Assembly: GCF_035590735.1 (NCBI RefSeq)
Contig: NZ_CP141595.1
Span: 3,381,001 to 3,445,000, forward strand
DNA from: Rossellomorea aquimaris
GTDB lineage: Bacteria > Bacillota > Bacilli > Bacillales > Bacillaceae_B
Direction: 5' to 3'
Length of the DNA: 64,000 nt
Shown here one piece after another: positions 36,411-45,208 of this stretch. Numbering within the stretch: the stretch's first letter is position 1; each line of letters opens with the position of its first letter. Both the position numbers and the translations under genes were made by a program. The notes beneath the pieces were generated by a model. The model was given only the letters and a program-made list of their open reading frames with translations, was not told the origin of the DNA and did no database searches.

Positions 36411-38042
36411 TTATTCCTCATCCATAAATGGATAGGTAATATCTGTTGTTGGAGCAAAGTTTTCTTTGATAATACGAGGACTGGTCCAACGAATCATGTT
36501 GAAAATAGAGCCTGCTTTATCGTTTGTACCTGAACCGCGTGAACCGCCGAATGGTTGTTGGTTGATCACCGCACCGGTTGGTTTATCGTTGATGTAGAAG
36601 TTACCAGCTGCACCTGAAAGACGTCGTTCCAAGTGCATGATCGCTTCACGATCTTGTGCAAAGATTGCACCCGTTAATGCATACATGGAAGCTGTATCCA
36701 CTGAAGTCAGTGTTTCTTCTAATTGTTCATTTTCATATACGTAAATCGTTAATACCGGTCCGAAGATTTCTTCGGTCATCGTTTTGAAGTTTGGATTCGT
36801 TGTGACGATGACAGTCGGTTGAACGAAGTATCCAACAGAATCATCATACGTACCACCTGCAATGATTTCAGCTTCTTCAGAGTCAGCCGCATAGTCAATG
36901 TAGCTTGTGATGGAATCAAAGGCAGCTTTGTCAATGACAGCACCCATGAAGTTCCTGAAGTCTCTGACATCCCCTACTTTAAGCTTCGCCGTTTCTTCCA
37001 CGACACCATTTTTCACTTCTTCCCACATGCTTGCTGGAATATAGGCACGTGAAGCAGCTGAACATTTTTGACCTTGGTATTCGAATGCACCGCGAACAAG
37101 TGCAGCGACTACTTTGTCTGCTTGAGCCGTTTCGTGAGCGAAGACAAAGTCTTTACCGCCTGTTTCCCCAACTAGACGAGGATACGATTTGTAGTTTGTG
37201 ATGTTTTCCCCGACTGTTTTCCAAATCGTCTGGAACACGCTTGTTGATCCAGTGAAGTGGAATCCGGACATGCGTGGGTCTGTCAATACGACTTCTGACA
37301 CTTGTGAACCACGGGATGGGACAAAGTTGATAACGCCCTTAGGCAGTCCAGCTTCTTCTAAAATACGCATAAAGTAGTAGTTTGATAGTATAGCCGTTGT
37401 TGCCGGTTTCCAAACGACCACGTTCCCCATGATGGCAGGAGCAGACGGTAAGTTTCCACCGATCGCCGTGAAGTTAAATGGAGAGATCGCTAGTACGAAA
37501 CCGTCTAATGCACGGTATTCCAGGCGATTCCAAATGTTTTTCATGCTATCCGGCTGCATTTGATAGATTTGGTTCGCATAATCAACGCCAAAGCGTAAGA
37601 AATCAGCTAATTCTTGCGCAGCATCGATTTCCGTTTGGTACGCTGTTTTGGATTGACCTAACATCGTTGCAGCATTGATGACGTCACGGTATGGACCAGA
37701 AATTAAGTCAGCCGCTTTCAAGAAGATGGATGCTCTGTGTTGCCATGGCATATTGGACCATGATTCTTTCGCAGCCATTGCCGCTTCTACTGCATCGCGA
37801 AGTTCTTTTTCTCCAGCTTGTGAATAGGTAGCCAACACATGTTTGTGATCATGTGGCATTACCACTTGCTTCACTGTATCTGTCTTGATTTCCTCACCAT
37901 TGATGATGACCGGGATCTCAACCTCGAGACCAGCTTGGCGCTCTAACTCAGCTTTTAACGTTTCTCTTTCTTTCGTACCTGGGGCATATGTATTGCCAGG
38001 CTCATTTGTAGGTGTTGGGATGTTGTAAATTCCGTTACTCAT
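36411..38042 (-). CDS. putC: L-glutamate gamma-semialdehyde dehydrogenase
   Basis: Oxidises P5C/glutamate semialdehyde to glutamate with NAD+, the second step of proline breakdown. I prefer the ATG at 38042 to the GTG at 38051 on ribosome-site spacing (AAAGGA 11 rather than 2 bases away), giving 543 residues. Aldehyde dehydrogenase landmarks: ISPFNFTAIGG (about 184), GFHFTGSTSVF, VGETGGKDFVF with the general-base Glu, and YQGQKCSAASR with the catalytic Cys. The C-terminal GGSRGSGTNDKAG is typical of PruA. It follows putB by 47 bases. No separate putP transporter gene is present in the window. Confidence 0.95.
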   Translation of the reverse strand: MSNGIYNIPTPTNEPGNTYAPGTKERETLKAELERQAGLEVEIPVIINGEEIKTDTVKQVVMPHDHKHVLATYSQAGEKELRDAVEAAMAAKESWSNMPWQHRASIFLKAADLISGPYRDVINAATMLGQSKTAYQTEIDAAQELADFLRFGVDYANQIYQMQPDSMKNIWNRLEYRALDGFVLAISPFNFTAIGGNLPSAPAIMGNVVVWKPATTAILSNYYFMRILEEAGLPKGVINFVPSRGSQVSEVVLTDPRMSGFHFTGSTSVFQTIWKTVGENITNYKSYPRLVGETGGKDFVFAHETAQADKVVAALVRGAFEYQGQKCSAASRAYIPASMWEEVKNGVVEETAKLKVGDVRDFRNFMGAVIDKAAFDSITSYIDYAADSEEAEIIAGGTYDDSVGYFVQPTVIVTTNPNFKTMTEEIFGPVLTIYVYENEQLEETLTSVDTASMYALTGAIFAQDREAIMHLERRLSGAAGNFYINDKPTGAVINQQPFGGSRGSGTNDKAGSIFNMIRWTSPRIIKENFAPTTDITYPFMDEE

Positions 38043-38089
38043 TCTCTTCACATTCCTTTCTGATTACATTCTGTCTGGATGTTTTTTTA

Positions 38090-39007
38090 TTACTTGCTGA
38101 AGATTCCCTTTAATGCAAATGCGATGTTCGCAGGCCGTTCCGCCAAACGTCGCATGAAATACCCGAACCAGTCCTCGCCATATGGCAGGTAAATGCGGAC
38201 GGTATATCCTTTTTTTAATAATTCGGACTGCAGTTGGTTCCGCATTCCGTAAAGCATTTGAAACTCGAAGCGGTCATTCGGGATATTGTGTTCTTTCACT
38301 AATCCGATGGTGTAATCGATGATCGCTTCGTCATGGCTTGCAACCGCTGTATAATGGCCGTTCAAGAGCTGCTTCTTGATGAGATGCTTCAGATTCTCAT
38401 CCACCTTTTTCTTCTCCTGGAACGCCACTTTACCCGGTTCATTATATGCACCCTTCACAAGCCTCAAATAAGGGGAGAACTGATTGAGATCATCCACATC
38501 CTTGTCTGATACATAGAGATAGGATTGGATCACCGTCCCCACATTGTCGTACTTTTGACGGAGCTTCTTGTAAACGTCAAGGATGGCATGGCACCTCGAG
38601 GAATCCTCCATATCGAGAGTGACCGTGATTCCGCTTTCATTTGCCTTGGACAGAATCAACTCCATGTTTTCCATGACAAGATCTTGACTGATATCCAATC
38701 CCAGGGAAGTCAGTTTGACAGAGATTTCAGTTTCCAGCCCATGATAGGCGATGGCACTGATACTCTGAATACATCCTTGGACATTCTCCCGTACCACATC
38801 TGTGGAATCGACGAACTCACCAAGATGATCGACCGTTACCTGGAATCCCTCCTCGTTCAATTGCGTAATCAATGGAATCGCTTGTAAAAAGGTTTCTCCA
38901 CCCACAAGCTTGTTAGCCCCAAATTTCGATCCCCACCGTTTGGCCATCTTATCCAATGCCTTATTGTGAGAAAGAAACAGGAAAAAACGCTTACTGATTG
39001 CTTCCAT
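38090..39007 (-). CDS. putB: Proline dehydrogenase PutB
   Basis: 305 residues, the short monofunctional form. FAD-dependent oxidation of proline to pyrroline-5-carboxylate. TIM-barrel core with LRLVKGAYNEPGKVAF (about 180-195), QMLYGMRNQLQSEL and the C-terminal YLPYGEDWFGYFMRRLAERPAN, which includes the substrate arginines. ATG at 39007 with AAGGAGG. First gene of put; transcription starts in the 39008-39160 region. Confidence 0.94.
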   Translation of the reverse strand: MEAISKRFFLFLSHNKALDKMAKRWGSKFGANKLVGGETFLQAIPLITQLNEEGFQVTVDHLGEFVDSTDVVRENVQGCIQSISAIAYHGLETEISVKLTSLGLDISQDLVMENMELILSKANESGITVTLDMEDSSRCHAILDVYKKLRQKYDNVGTVIQSYLYVSDKDVDDLNQFSPYLRLVKGAYNEPGKVAFQEKKKVDENLKHLIKKQLLNGHYTAVASHDEAIIDYTIGLVKEHNIPNDRFEFQMLYGMRNQLQSELLKKGYTVRIYLPYGEDWFGYFMRRLAERPANIAFALKGIFSK

Positions 39008-39160
39008 GATTACAACACCTCCTTATACTTCTTATAGTGACTGTTACCTCAAGCACGGGGTGATTAAACGAAGAAATGTAAATCTTAAGAAAATTATAAC
39101 GGGAATAGTGGCTCGGAAACAACGTGTTCGGGACACAAATATTTGTGGGTTGAGTTATGG

Positions 39161-39324
39161 TGGGGACACAAAAAGAGGGGGGTGGGGATGGGGGGTTTGA
39201 GGATGGTTATATGCCATATCCAGGATTTACATGCCATTCTGACGATTTACATGCCGTATTTTCGTTATATCTGCCATTCTGCAAAATTCGACAATGATTT
39301 TCCCAGAGTGGGGACACAAAAAGA
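39161..39324. repeat. Flanked 20-bp tandem repeat cluster
   Basis: Two direct copies of TGGGGACACAAAAAGA (39161-39176 and 39309-39324) enclose four tandem 20-base units (39209-39228, 39229-39248, 39249-39268, 39269-39288) built on the pattern AyaTGCCATwyt...GATTT. The block is non-coding: an open frame running through it (39143-39346) has no ribosome site. It resembles a small non-autonomous element or an intergenic repeat of unknown role. Confidence 0.6.
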
Positions 39325-39403
39325 AAAGGCAGATGGAATAATTTGAAACTTCATGTAATGGGTTTCCGTCTAATTAATAAACATATGATAAGGAGAGTTT
39401 AAA

Positions 39404-39571
39404 ATGAAAAAGAAAAGTGGCATGATACCTTCCATCATCTTCGGTTCTATTATTTTGTTGTCTATTCTGGCATTAGCCTTCTTTATCTATAATGGCGAAT
39501 CCATCCTTGAGGGTATTAAAGACGGATTCACTGACGATGGGTACGCAGTCAATATAAATAAGAATAATTAG
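39404..39571 (+). CDS. Small membrane protein
   Basis: 55 residues read from the ATG at 39404 (AAGGAG nine bases upstream) to the TAG at 39571. One hydrophobic helix (residues 10-28, PSIIFGSIILLSILALAFF) is followed by a polar, acidic tail (ESILEGIKDGFTDDGY). Family not recognised. The next gene starts 19 bases later, so the two form an operon. Confidence 0.6.
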   Translation: MKKKSGMIPSIIFGSIILLSILALAFFIYNGESILEGIKDGFTDDGYAVNINKNN

Positions 39572-39590
39572 ATGCCTAAGGGAGAATAAA

Positions 39591-39881
39591 ATGACAAATT
39601 TCTTACTCATACTTATGGGTTTTTTTATTGTAACTTCAAATTTCCTTGGATTTATTTCATATAAGAAAAAGAAAAGTTTATATTCTGCTGCCTTTACTAT
39701 ACTTCTTTTAGCAGCTTTATTTGCGTCCATCGGAGGAATATTAGCACTGTTCATCATTCGAGATCCTTTTGCCATATTTTATGGTCTGCAAGTTGGATAC
39801 TATTTACTTATAAATAGCCTGATAGTTTTATTAATTGCAATTGTTGTAAGTGTCGTAAAAAAATACAACATTGAAAATTGA
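39591..39881 (+). CDS. Small polytopic membrane protein
   Basis: 96 residues with three predicted helices (about 3-21, 33-55, 64-88) separated by the short basic loop YKKKKS. GGAG lies about six bases upstream. I do not recognise the family. It is co-transcribed with the 55-residue protein before it and followed by a REP-like repeat at 39914-39977. Confidence 0.6.
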   Translation: MTNFLLILMGFFIVTSNFLGFISYKKKKSLYSAAFTILLLAALFASIGGILALFIIRDPFAIFYGLQVGYYLLINSLIVLLIAIVVSVVKKYNIEN

Positions 39882-39913
39882 GGTATAGGCTAATAATGAG
39901 TCTGCGGGACAGA

Positions 39914-39977
39914 TTGGGGACGGTTTCGCCTCTACCATTTCCCCCTAAAAGTAGAGTAAGTACCTTCCCCGCTTTGC
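39914..39977 (+). repeat. GGGGACGG REP-like element, degenerate full copy
   Basis: TTGGGGACGGTTTC... GTAGAGTAAGTACC... TTCCCCGCTTTGC follows the same layout as the copy at 57812-57872, with several changes. Confidence 0.6.
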
Positions 39978-39989
39978 TTGCTTTGCAAT

Positions 39990-40775
39990 TTATAACTTCT
40001 TTTCCGACAACAATCCCTTAACCGACCCCAACACATAATCCGGCATCCAAACCGTCCCCCTCAAATCCTCCTCCGTTGTGATCCCGCTCAGCACAAGGGC
40101 CGTTCTCATCCCGGCTTCGATGCCCATCCGGATATCCGTCTCCAGGCGATCACCGATCATGACGCATTCTTCCGGCTTCAGTTGTAATATCTTCAGTGCT
40201 GCTTTGATGGTCAGGATAGATGGCTTTCCAATTTGGACATCAATCTTTCTTCCGACAACTGCTTCCACCGCCCCGATCATCCCTGCACAGTCCGGCACAT
40301 CGCCCATCTCTACTGGACAGGTTCTGTCTGGATTAGTCGCAATCATCTTCGCACCGAGCTTGATAGACTGGTAGGCAAAATTCAAATGGTCATAGTGAAA
40401 ATCCCTATCCCATGACAACACGACAATATCAACCTCGGCAGGTGTCATTCCTTCCTGGAATCCCGCCAGTGTCAACTCATCCTTGATGGGCTGCTCACCA
40501 ATCACATACAACTTCGCTTTGGGATGATGTTCCCGTAAATAGTCAATCAGCGTAACCGTTGGATTCAAAATGTTCTCCAGGTTAGCCTGAATATTGAATC
40601 CATGCAACTTTTCCACATAGCGTTGACGGGACTCAATGGTCTTATTGGTCAGGAACAGCACCTTTTTCCCTTCAGCGAGAAGTGAGTTGATTGTAGAGTC
40701 TGCTCCCTCAATCAGTTGCTTACCGAGATACACGGTCCCGTCCAAGTCGAAAATATACCCCTTTAGATCCTTCAT
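39990..40775 (-). CDS. HAD-IIA sugar/glycerol phosphatase family protein
   Basis: The start is set at the ATG at 40775 (GGAGGGGG seven bases upstream); the extra eleven residues of the longer frame are unlikely. 261 residues. HAD motif I DLDGTVYLGK (about 8-17), motif II FLTNKT, the C2a cap (about 80-175), motif III GKPS and motif IV GDRLETDIRMG. The NagD/AraL/PGP subfamily hydrolyses sugar phosphates, nucleotides or glycerol-3-phosphate. It lies downstream of the Ugp-like importer and MBL gene but behind a terminator. A glycerol-phosphate substrate would fit the neighbourhood but is inference. Confidence 0.82.
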   Translation of the reverse strand: MKDLKGYIFDLDGTVYLGKQLIEGADSTINSLLAEGKKVLFLTNKTIESRQRYVEKLHGFNIQANLENILNPTVTLIDYLREHHPKAKLYVIGEQPIKDELTLAGFQEGMTPAEVDIVVLSWDRDFHYDHLNFAYQSIKLGAKMIATNPDRTCPVEMGDVPDCAGMIGAVEAVVGRKIDVQIGKPSILTIKAALKILQLKPEECVMIGDRLETDIRMGIEAGMRTALVLSGITTEEDLRGTVWMPDYVLGSVKGLLSEKKL

Positions 40776-40796
40776 CTGTACCCCCTCCATCCAATT

Positions 40797-40852
40797 AGAA
40801 AAGCGCAAGCGCCCAGCCCCGCAATGTCACGTGAGGCTATGCACTGAAGCTG
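40797..40852. repeat. Fragment of a Bacillaceae intergenic repeat
   Basis: GAAAAGCGCAAGCGCCCAGCC followed by decayed sequence resembles the start of a common bacillary intergenic repeat (GAAAAGCGnAnGCGCC). Short and weak; recorded for completeness. Confidence 0.35.
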
Positions 40853-40889
40853 GACATTTCTCAAATTCAAGTTAAACTCTCTTTTACAA

Positions 40890-40957
40890 TAAAAAATTCC
40901 TTGAGCATAACGAATACTCCAATTGAACAATTGGATTTTCGCCATACCCAAGGAATC
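40890..40957 (-). terminator. Long-stem terminator after the MBL gene
   Basis: On the minus strand ATTCCTTG near 40956 pairs with CAAGGAAT near 40896, followed by a T run. The loop contains its own small hairpin (CCAATTGTTCAATTGG). It ends the importer-MBL operon 30 bases past the MBL stop. Confidence 0.75.
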
Positions 40958-40986
40958 TCCTGATCTCTATCCTTGTACCTTTTCAT

Positions 40987-41727
40987 TTATACTCGTTGTG
41001 TCATCAAGTCCTCGCCGATGATGACTTTAGCAGTGCTTAGCTTTTCCACCACTTCTTCATACGGTTCTTGGTCGGATAAGTGAACGAAAACGATTTTTTC
41101 GATCTTATCCATGTCATATTTTTCTACAACTTCTACGAGACTGCTGTGATTGCCTGCCACTTTACGGGCAGAAGTCGCTTCATGGATTAACAGATCTATA
41201 TGGTCATACTGTCCGATTCGTGCGTTGACCTCTGTATCGCTCGAATAAACGACGATCCGGCCGGCACATTGTACTTCCAACCCGACAGTAGGAACAGAAT
41301 GAAGTGCCTTAAAGCAGGAAAACGTCATTCCGCCGCCAGACAGAAGTTCATTTTCCCGATCACCTTCAAATGTCTCGATCTCGATGGTAAAGGCAATCGG
41401 CCACTGTTCTGCTTCCATCGTCGAGAGCCATTCCTGAAGCTTTCTCTCATTACGCTCATCACATAGAATCCTTAAAGGCTTTTTCCTGTTCTCCAGCCAC
41501 ATCCCCCAAAGCAAGGATGGCAATCCATAAATATGGTCAATATGAAAATGGGTAAACACCACTGCATCGAGCTCCCCTAAATCCACCTGAAATTGCTTCA
41601 GCTTCCTGCAAGGATTGCCGCTGACATCGACCAGCACATGATAGTCTTCATTGGAAAAGCAGATCGATGTATTGTCCCGTTCGGAACCAGGATACGCACT
41701 CCCCGTTCCTAAGAAATGAATGTCCAT
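40987..41727 (-). CDS. MBL-fold metallo-hydrolase (RNase Z-like group)
   Basis: 246 residues. Metal-binding motif HFHIDH (about 60-65), GTGSAYP near the N-terminus, a distal HSVP histidine, YSSDTE with the bridging Asp, and a final VFVHLSD histidine. This is the Lactamase_B_2/RNase Z-like fold, but without an RNase Z exosite insertion. Some members are phosphodiesterases. It sits 11 bases after the second permease gene and is co-transcribed with the importer, so a role on the imported compound (for example cleaving a glycerophosphodiester) is possible but unproven. Confidence 0.8.
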   Translation of the reverse strand: MDIHFLGTGSAYPGSERDNTSICFSNEDYHVLVDVSGNPCRKLKQFQVDLGELDAVVFTHFHIDHIYGLPSLLWGMWLENRKKPLRILCDERNERKLQEWLSTMEAEQWPIAFTIEIETFEGDRENELLSGGGMTFSCFKALHSVPTVGLEVQCAGRIVVYSSDTEVNARIGQYDHIDLLIHEATSARKVAGNHSSLVEVVEKYDMDKIEKIVFVHLSDQEPYEEVVEKLSTAKVIIGEDLMTQRV

Positions 41728-41738
41728 CTCATCACCAC

Positions 41739-42548
41739 CTATTTAATTCCTGAGTGCATAAAGCTTGATACAAATTGTTTCTGAAAAAGGAAGAAGGCGA
41801 GCACTAAAGGCATGATCACCATTACCGTACCGGCAGCTACCATCCCCCACTGCGCTCCCGTTTCATATGATTGTGCAAATAGTGCAAGTCCGACGGTCAA
41901 CGGCCTGGACTCCACAGAATCCGTGATGATCAACGGCCACATGAAGTTGCTCCAATGGTGGCTGACCGATACAAGGGCAAATGCGATATAGGTCGGTTTT
42001 GCCGATGGGATATATACATGCCACAGCGTTTGATACCATTTACAGCCGTCCATTCTTGCTGCTTCATCAAGATCGTACGGGACCTGCTTGAACGTCTGGC
42101 GCATCAGGAACACCCCGAATGCTGAAGCCCAATACGGCATCATGACGGCAAGTTTTGTATTGACGAGCCCGAGCTGGCTGATCACCTGGTAGTTCGGGAA
42201 CAACAGGATTTCAGGCTGAATCATCAGCTGCAGCAGAAACAGGATGAACAGGACGTTTTTCCCTTTGAAATTCACCCGTGCAAACGCATATGCCGCCAGC
42301 GTAACGGTGACTAACTGAACAATCAATACTCCAGAAACGATGACGAACGTATTGAAGTAATACTGCAAAAATGGTGCAGTCTTCCACGCGTTGACATAGT
42401 TTTCAACCGTTGGATTCGAGACCCAGAACGGAAAGCCTCCATTGATCACTTGATTCCCGGGAGAGAAAGAGGTGATGATGACCCATAGGAGGGGGATGAA
42501 TGAAATAATTCCTAAAACAATAATGATGCCATAGTTCAATTTTTTCAT
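41739..42548 (-). CDS. Carbohydrate/G3P ABC transporter permease (UgpE/MalG type)
   Basis: 269 residues, six membrane helices. EAA loop EAARMDGCKWYQTLWHVYIP (about 168-187). The family is CUT1 permease, second subunit. It pairs with the permease at 42564-43454, 15 bases upstream. No ATPase gene is present, so a shared MsmX/UgpC-like ATPase encoded elsewhere must energise it. Confidence 0.9.
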   Translation of the reverse strand: MKKLNYGIIIVLGIISFIPLLWVIITSFSPGNQVINGGFPFWVSNPTVENYVNAWKTAPFLQYYFNTFVIVSGVLIVQLVTVTLAAYAFARVNFKGKNVLFILFLLQLMIQPEILLFPNYQVISQLGLVNTKLAVMMPYWASAFGVFLMRQTFKQVPYDLDEAARMDGCKWYQTLWHVYIPSAKPTYIAFALVSVSHHWSNFMWPLIITDSVESRPLTVGLALFAQSYETGAQWGMVAAGTVMVIMPLVLAFFLFQKQFVSSFMHSGIK

Positions 42549-42563
42549 GGAATCTTCCCCTCC

Positions 42564-43454
42564 TTAATAATGGATTTTCCGATCAAGGTACAAATAGTTG
42601 AATGCTGTGATACCCAGCATGATGACAATCAGAATCACGGTCAGAACCGCGGCTTTGCCAAGATCCCAGTTCGTGAATGCCGCTTCATAGATATGGTAGA
42701 GTAATAGATTGCTGGCATTATCCGGTCCACCCTTGGTCATTATGTACAGGTGGTCGACGTTTTTGAATGAGTTCGTAATCGCCACGATCATGACGAACAG
42801 AGTCGTCGGCATCAGCAGTGGGAATGTGATATGACGGAACATCTGGAACGGTTTCGCCCCTTCCATCTCACCAGCTTCGTACACATCCCTCGGTAGATTC
42901 TGTAAACCTGCCAGATAAAAAATCATGAAAAAACCGGCATCTTTCCATATGATCATGACAATCATCGCGATCATGACGGTATTTGGATCCCCCAGCCAGT
43001 TCGTGTCATCCCGTCCGAACATATGCAGAAAGTTATCGAGCAATCCATACTGCGGAGTGTAGATGAAAAGCCAAATATTTGCCACCGCAATCAACGGAAC
43101 GATGGTCGGATAGAAAAATGACGTACGAAGCAAAGAGCTTCCAGCCATTTTTTTATTCAACCAGATGGCAAGATACATCGCCAGGAACAAACTTGTCGGC
43201 ACAGTACCAATCATAAAGATGATGTTATTCAGGATGACCTTCCTGAATATCTCATCCTCCAAAACCCCTTTATACTGTTCAAGTCCCGAAAATTGCAGCC
43301 TGGTCATCGGGCCGCTGTAGAAGCTTAACTGGATCGATTTAAGCGTCGGGTAAAACGTAAACAAACTCAAAAATATGAATGAAGGAAACAGCAGCCCGTA
43401 GGCAAACAAATTATTTCTTGCCCCGGAACTGAGCTTTCTTTGCTTCGTTGTCAT
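42564..43454 (-). CDS. Carbohydrate/G3P ABC transporter permease (UgpA/MalF type)
   Basis: 296 residues with six helices and the loop EAGEMEGAKPFQMFRHITFP (about 199-218). First permease of a CUT1 importer. Located 89 bases after the binding-protein gene. Substrate class (sugar, glycerol-3-phosphate or glycerophosphodiester) cannot be read from the permease itself. Confidence 0.9.
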   Translation of the reverse strand: MTTKQRKLSSGARNNLFAYGLLFPSFIFLSLFTFYPTLKSIQLSFYSGPMTRLQFSGLEQYKGVLEDEIFRKVILNNIIFMIGTVPTSLFLAMYLAIWLNKKMAGSSLLRTSFFYPTIVPLIAVANIWLFIYTPQYGLLDNFLHMFGRDDTNWLGDPNTVMIAMIVMIIWKDAGFFMIFYLAGLQNLPRDVYEAGEMEGAKPFQMFRHITFPLLMPTTLFVMIVAITNSFKNVDHLYIMTKGGPDNASNLLLYHIYEAAFTNWDLGKAAVLTVILIVIMLGITAFNYLYLDRKIHY

Positions 43455-43543
43455 CTATCGGACCCACCTTTCTTGTGAAGTAGAAGCTCAAGTCAGCAAA
43501 ATGCCAACTTGAGCCTCACTCCCTTCATTCTTCAGCTGTAACC

Positions 43544-44821
43544 TTATTCCTGAAAAGGCTCCAACACTTTTTCTGCTTTCTCTTGTGCGTTTTCCAACCC
43601 TTCATCGACTGGGCTTTGACCCGTTAAGATGGATTGAATATGATCATTGAAGATTTTCTGCACCTCACCGTTTTGATAGGTTGCGAGTTCACTTTCTGCA
43701 TACTCGAGCTGCTCGCGGGCAACCAGTGCAGGAGGGAATTCCTCTACATACTTCTTCAACAGGTCAGTCTCATAAGCTGATTCGGTCGTAGCTACATATC
43801 CTGTATCGATTGACCACTGGGCTACACGCTCAGGTTCTGTAAGAAACTTCATGAACTTGATGGCTGCCTCCTTATTCTCTTTGGGTAGATCTTTGAACAA
43901 GTAGATGTTTCCTCCTCCAGTAGGGGAACCATACTCATTGTTCGCCGGCAGGAAGGACACACCGAAATCAAAGTCCGCATTGTTCTTCACATTCGTCAGG
44001 TTACCTGTCGTATGATACATCATCGCCGTTTTTCCACTCAGGAAGTCAGAAGGAACCGTCGCCCATTCAATGACACCCTCCGGCATGATTTTATGTTCCT
44101 TTCCAAGGGATAACCAAAATTCCATTGCTTCTTTTGAGTATGGTGCGTTGAAATGTACTTCCTTCCCATCTTCAGACATGATGTTGTCTCCAGTCTGAAG
44201 CGCTAAAGCCTGGAACATCCAGTACTGGTAACCGGTGCTCGGAATTTCAAGTCCCCACTGATCCTTGCCTCCATTTTTCGTCAGCTTCTTCCCGTATTCC
44301 ACCAGCTGATCCCAGTTTTCGGGTGGTGCTTCCGGATCCAGCCCTGCTTCTTTGAACGCGTCCTTATTGTAGTAAAGAACGATCGTGCTCCGCTGGAATG
44401 GCAGGCTGTACACCTTATCACCGATGGAAGAGTTCGCCATGAATCCATCATAGAAATCATTCAAGTACTCTTTCTCGAACATTGGCGTCAATTCCTCAAT
44501 CAGGTCGTTCTCAAGCAATGTGAACAGATCGATGGAGAATAATACAGCGAGCTCAGGAGAATTTCCTGCCTGGGCCGATGCCATGACCTGTGTCATCGTT
44601 TCAGCATAACTGCCGCCATATTTCGCATTCACCTTGATGTCAGGGTTCTCTTTTTCAAAATCCGCCACAAACCCATCAACGATCTTCGCTACATCCCCGC
44701 CAACCGCAACCGGAAACCAGAAATCGATTTCAGTCGTTTCATCCCCCCCGGTTTCACTGCTGCTGCATCCGGCAAGAACGACCATCAACACTAAAACGAA
44801 TGATAAAACCTTGAATTTCAT
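43544..44821 (-). CDS. Extracellular solute-binding lipoprotein, UgpB-like
   Basis: The start is the ATG at 44821 (GGGGAGG seven bases upstream); the longer frame start at 44863 lies in the leader terminator. 425 residues with lipoprotein signal and lipobox VLAGCSS (Cys about 19), then an SBP_bac_1 fold: IDFWFPVAVGGD near the N-terminus, DQWGLEIPSTGYQYWM, GKTAMMYHTTG and PTGGGNIYLF. Glycine-rich GGG and tryptophan positions resemble UgpB-type binding proteins, but specificity for glycerol-3-phosphate is not shown. First gene of the operon, preceded by leader RNA copy B. Confidence 0.88.
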   Translation of the reverse strand: MKFKVLSFVLVLMVVLAGCSSSETGGDETTEIDFWFPVAVGGDVAKIVDGFVADFEKENPDIKVNAKYGGSYAETMTQVMASAQAGNSPELAVLFSIDLFTLLENDLIEELTPMFEKEYLNDFYDGFMANSSIGDKVYSLPFQRSTIVLYYNKDAFKEAGLDPEAPPENWDQLVEYGKKLTKNGGKDQWGLEIPSTGYQYWMFQALALQTGDNIMSEDGKEVHFNAPYSKEAMEFWLSLGKEHKIMPEGVIEWATVPSDFLSGKTAMMYHTTGNLTNVKNNADFDFGVSFLPANNEYGSPTGGGNIYLFKDLPKENKEAAIKFMKFLTEPERVAQWSIDTGYVATTESAYETDLLKKYVEEFPPALVAREQLEYAESELATYQNGEVQKIFNDHIQSILTGQSPVDEGLENAQEKAEKVLEPFQE

Positions 44822-44845
44822 GCCATTTCCTCCCCTTTTTTTCAT

Positions 44846-44928
44846 AAAAAAACCCATGAACAATAAACTGCATCACAAATAAGTGTCATGCATTTCATTG
44901 GTCACAGGGATTCTCCGCATCTCTACCC
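44846..44928 (-). ncRNA. Candidate structured leader RNA (copy B), possible GlpP target
   Basis: The minus strand begins GGGTAGAGATGCGGAGAAT, continues CCCTGTG and CAAT, has an inner hairpin (GCAT..CAC with GTGATGC), then ATTG, CATGGG and a run of seven T. The 5' and 3' blocks match copy A at 29231-29310, while the inner hairpin differs in sequence but pairs, as expected of a conserved RNA structure. The T run ends just upstream of the ribosome site of the binding-protein gene, so this is a transcription-attenuation leader. Confidence 0.65.
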
Positions 44929-44970
44929 TTAGACGATAACCTGTCTAATATATATGTCTGATTATTCACA

Positions 44971-44999
44971 ATAATACAATATTAACTAAAAGTTGGCAA
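44971..44999 (-). promoter_or_regulatory. Promoter of the Ugp-like operon
   Basis: -35 TTGCCA (44999-44994), 17-base spacer, -10 TATTAT (44976-44971). Initiation near 44964 gives a leader of about 140 bases including copy B. The rest of 45000-45208 shows nothing else. Confidence 0.7.
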
Positions 45000-45208
45000 T
45001 GAGATTTCTTTTTTTTACAAAACAATAATATCCGAAACCCCTTTGACGATTGAAATTTCCATAAAAAATACAGCTGCGATAGCTATATTGAGAATGGACG
45101 TATGCTAAAAGTTACCCTTTAAAAATTCCTGATATTCTACTGACTGCAGGATGGTCTTTATCCTTTCCTTCAATTGCAACTTGGATATTATAGTTTAATT
45201 GCAATTGA

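Noticed and set aside
36411..39007. Frameshift between putC and putB
   Set aside because: Both genes are intact and of normal length, with separate ribosome sites.
39209..39288. Possible CRISPR array
   Set aside because: The 20-base units are contiguous with no spacers, only four in number, and no cas gene is present.
39143..39346. 67-residue plus-strand frame
   Set aside because: It is a translation of the 20-bp tandem repeat block and its flanks, with no ribosome site.
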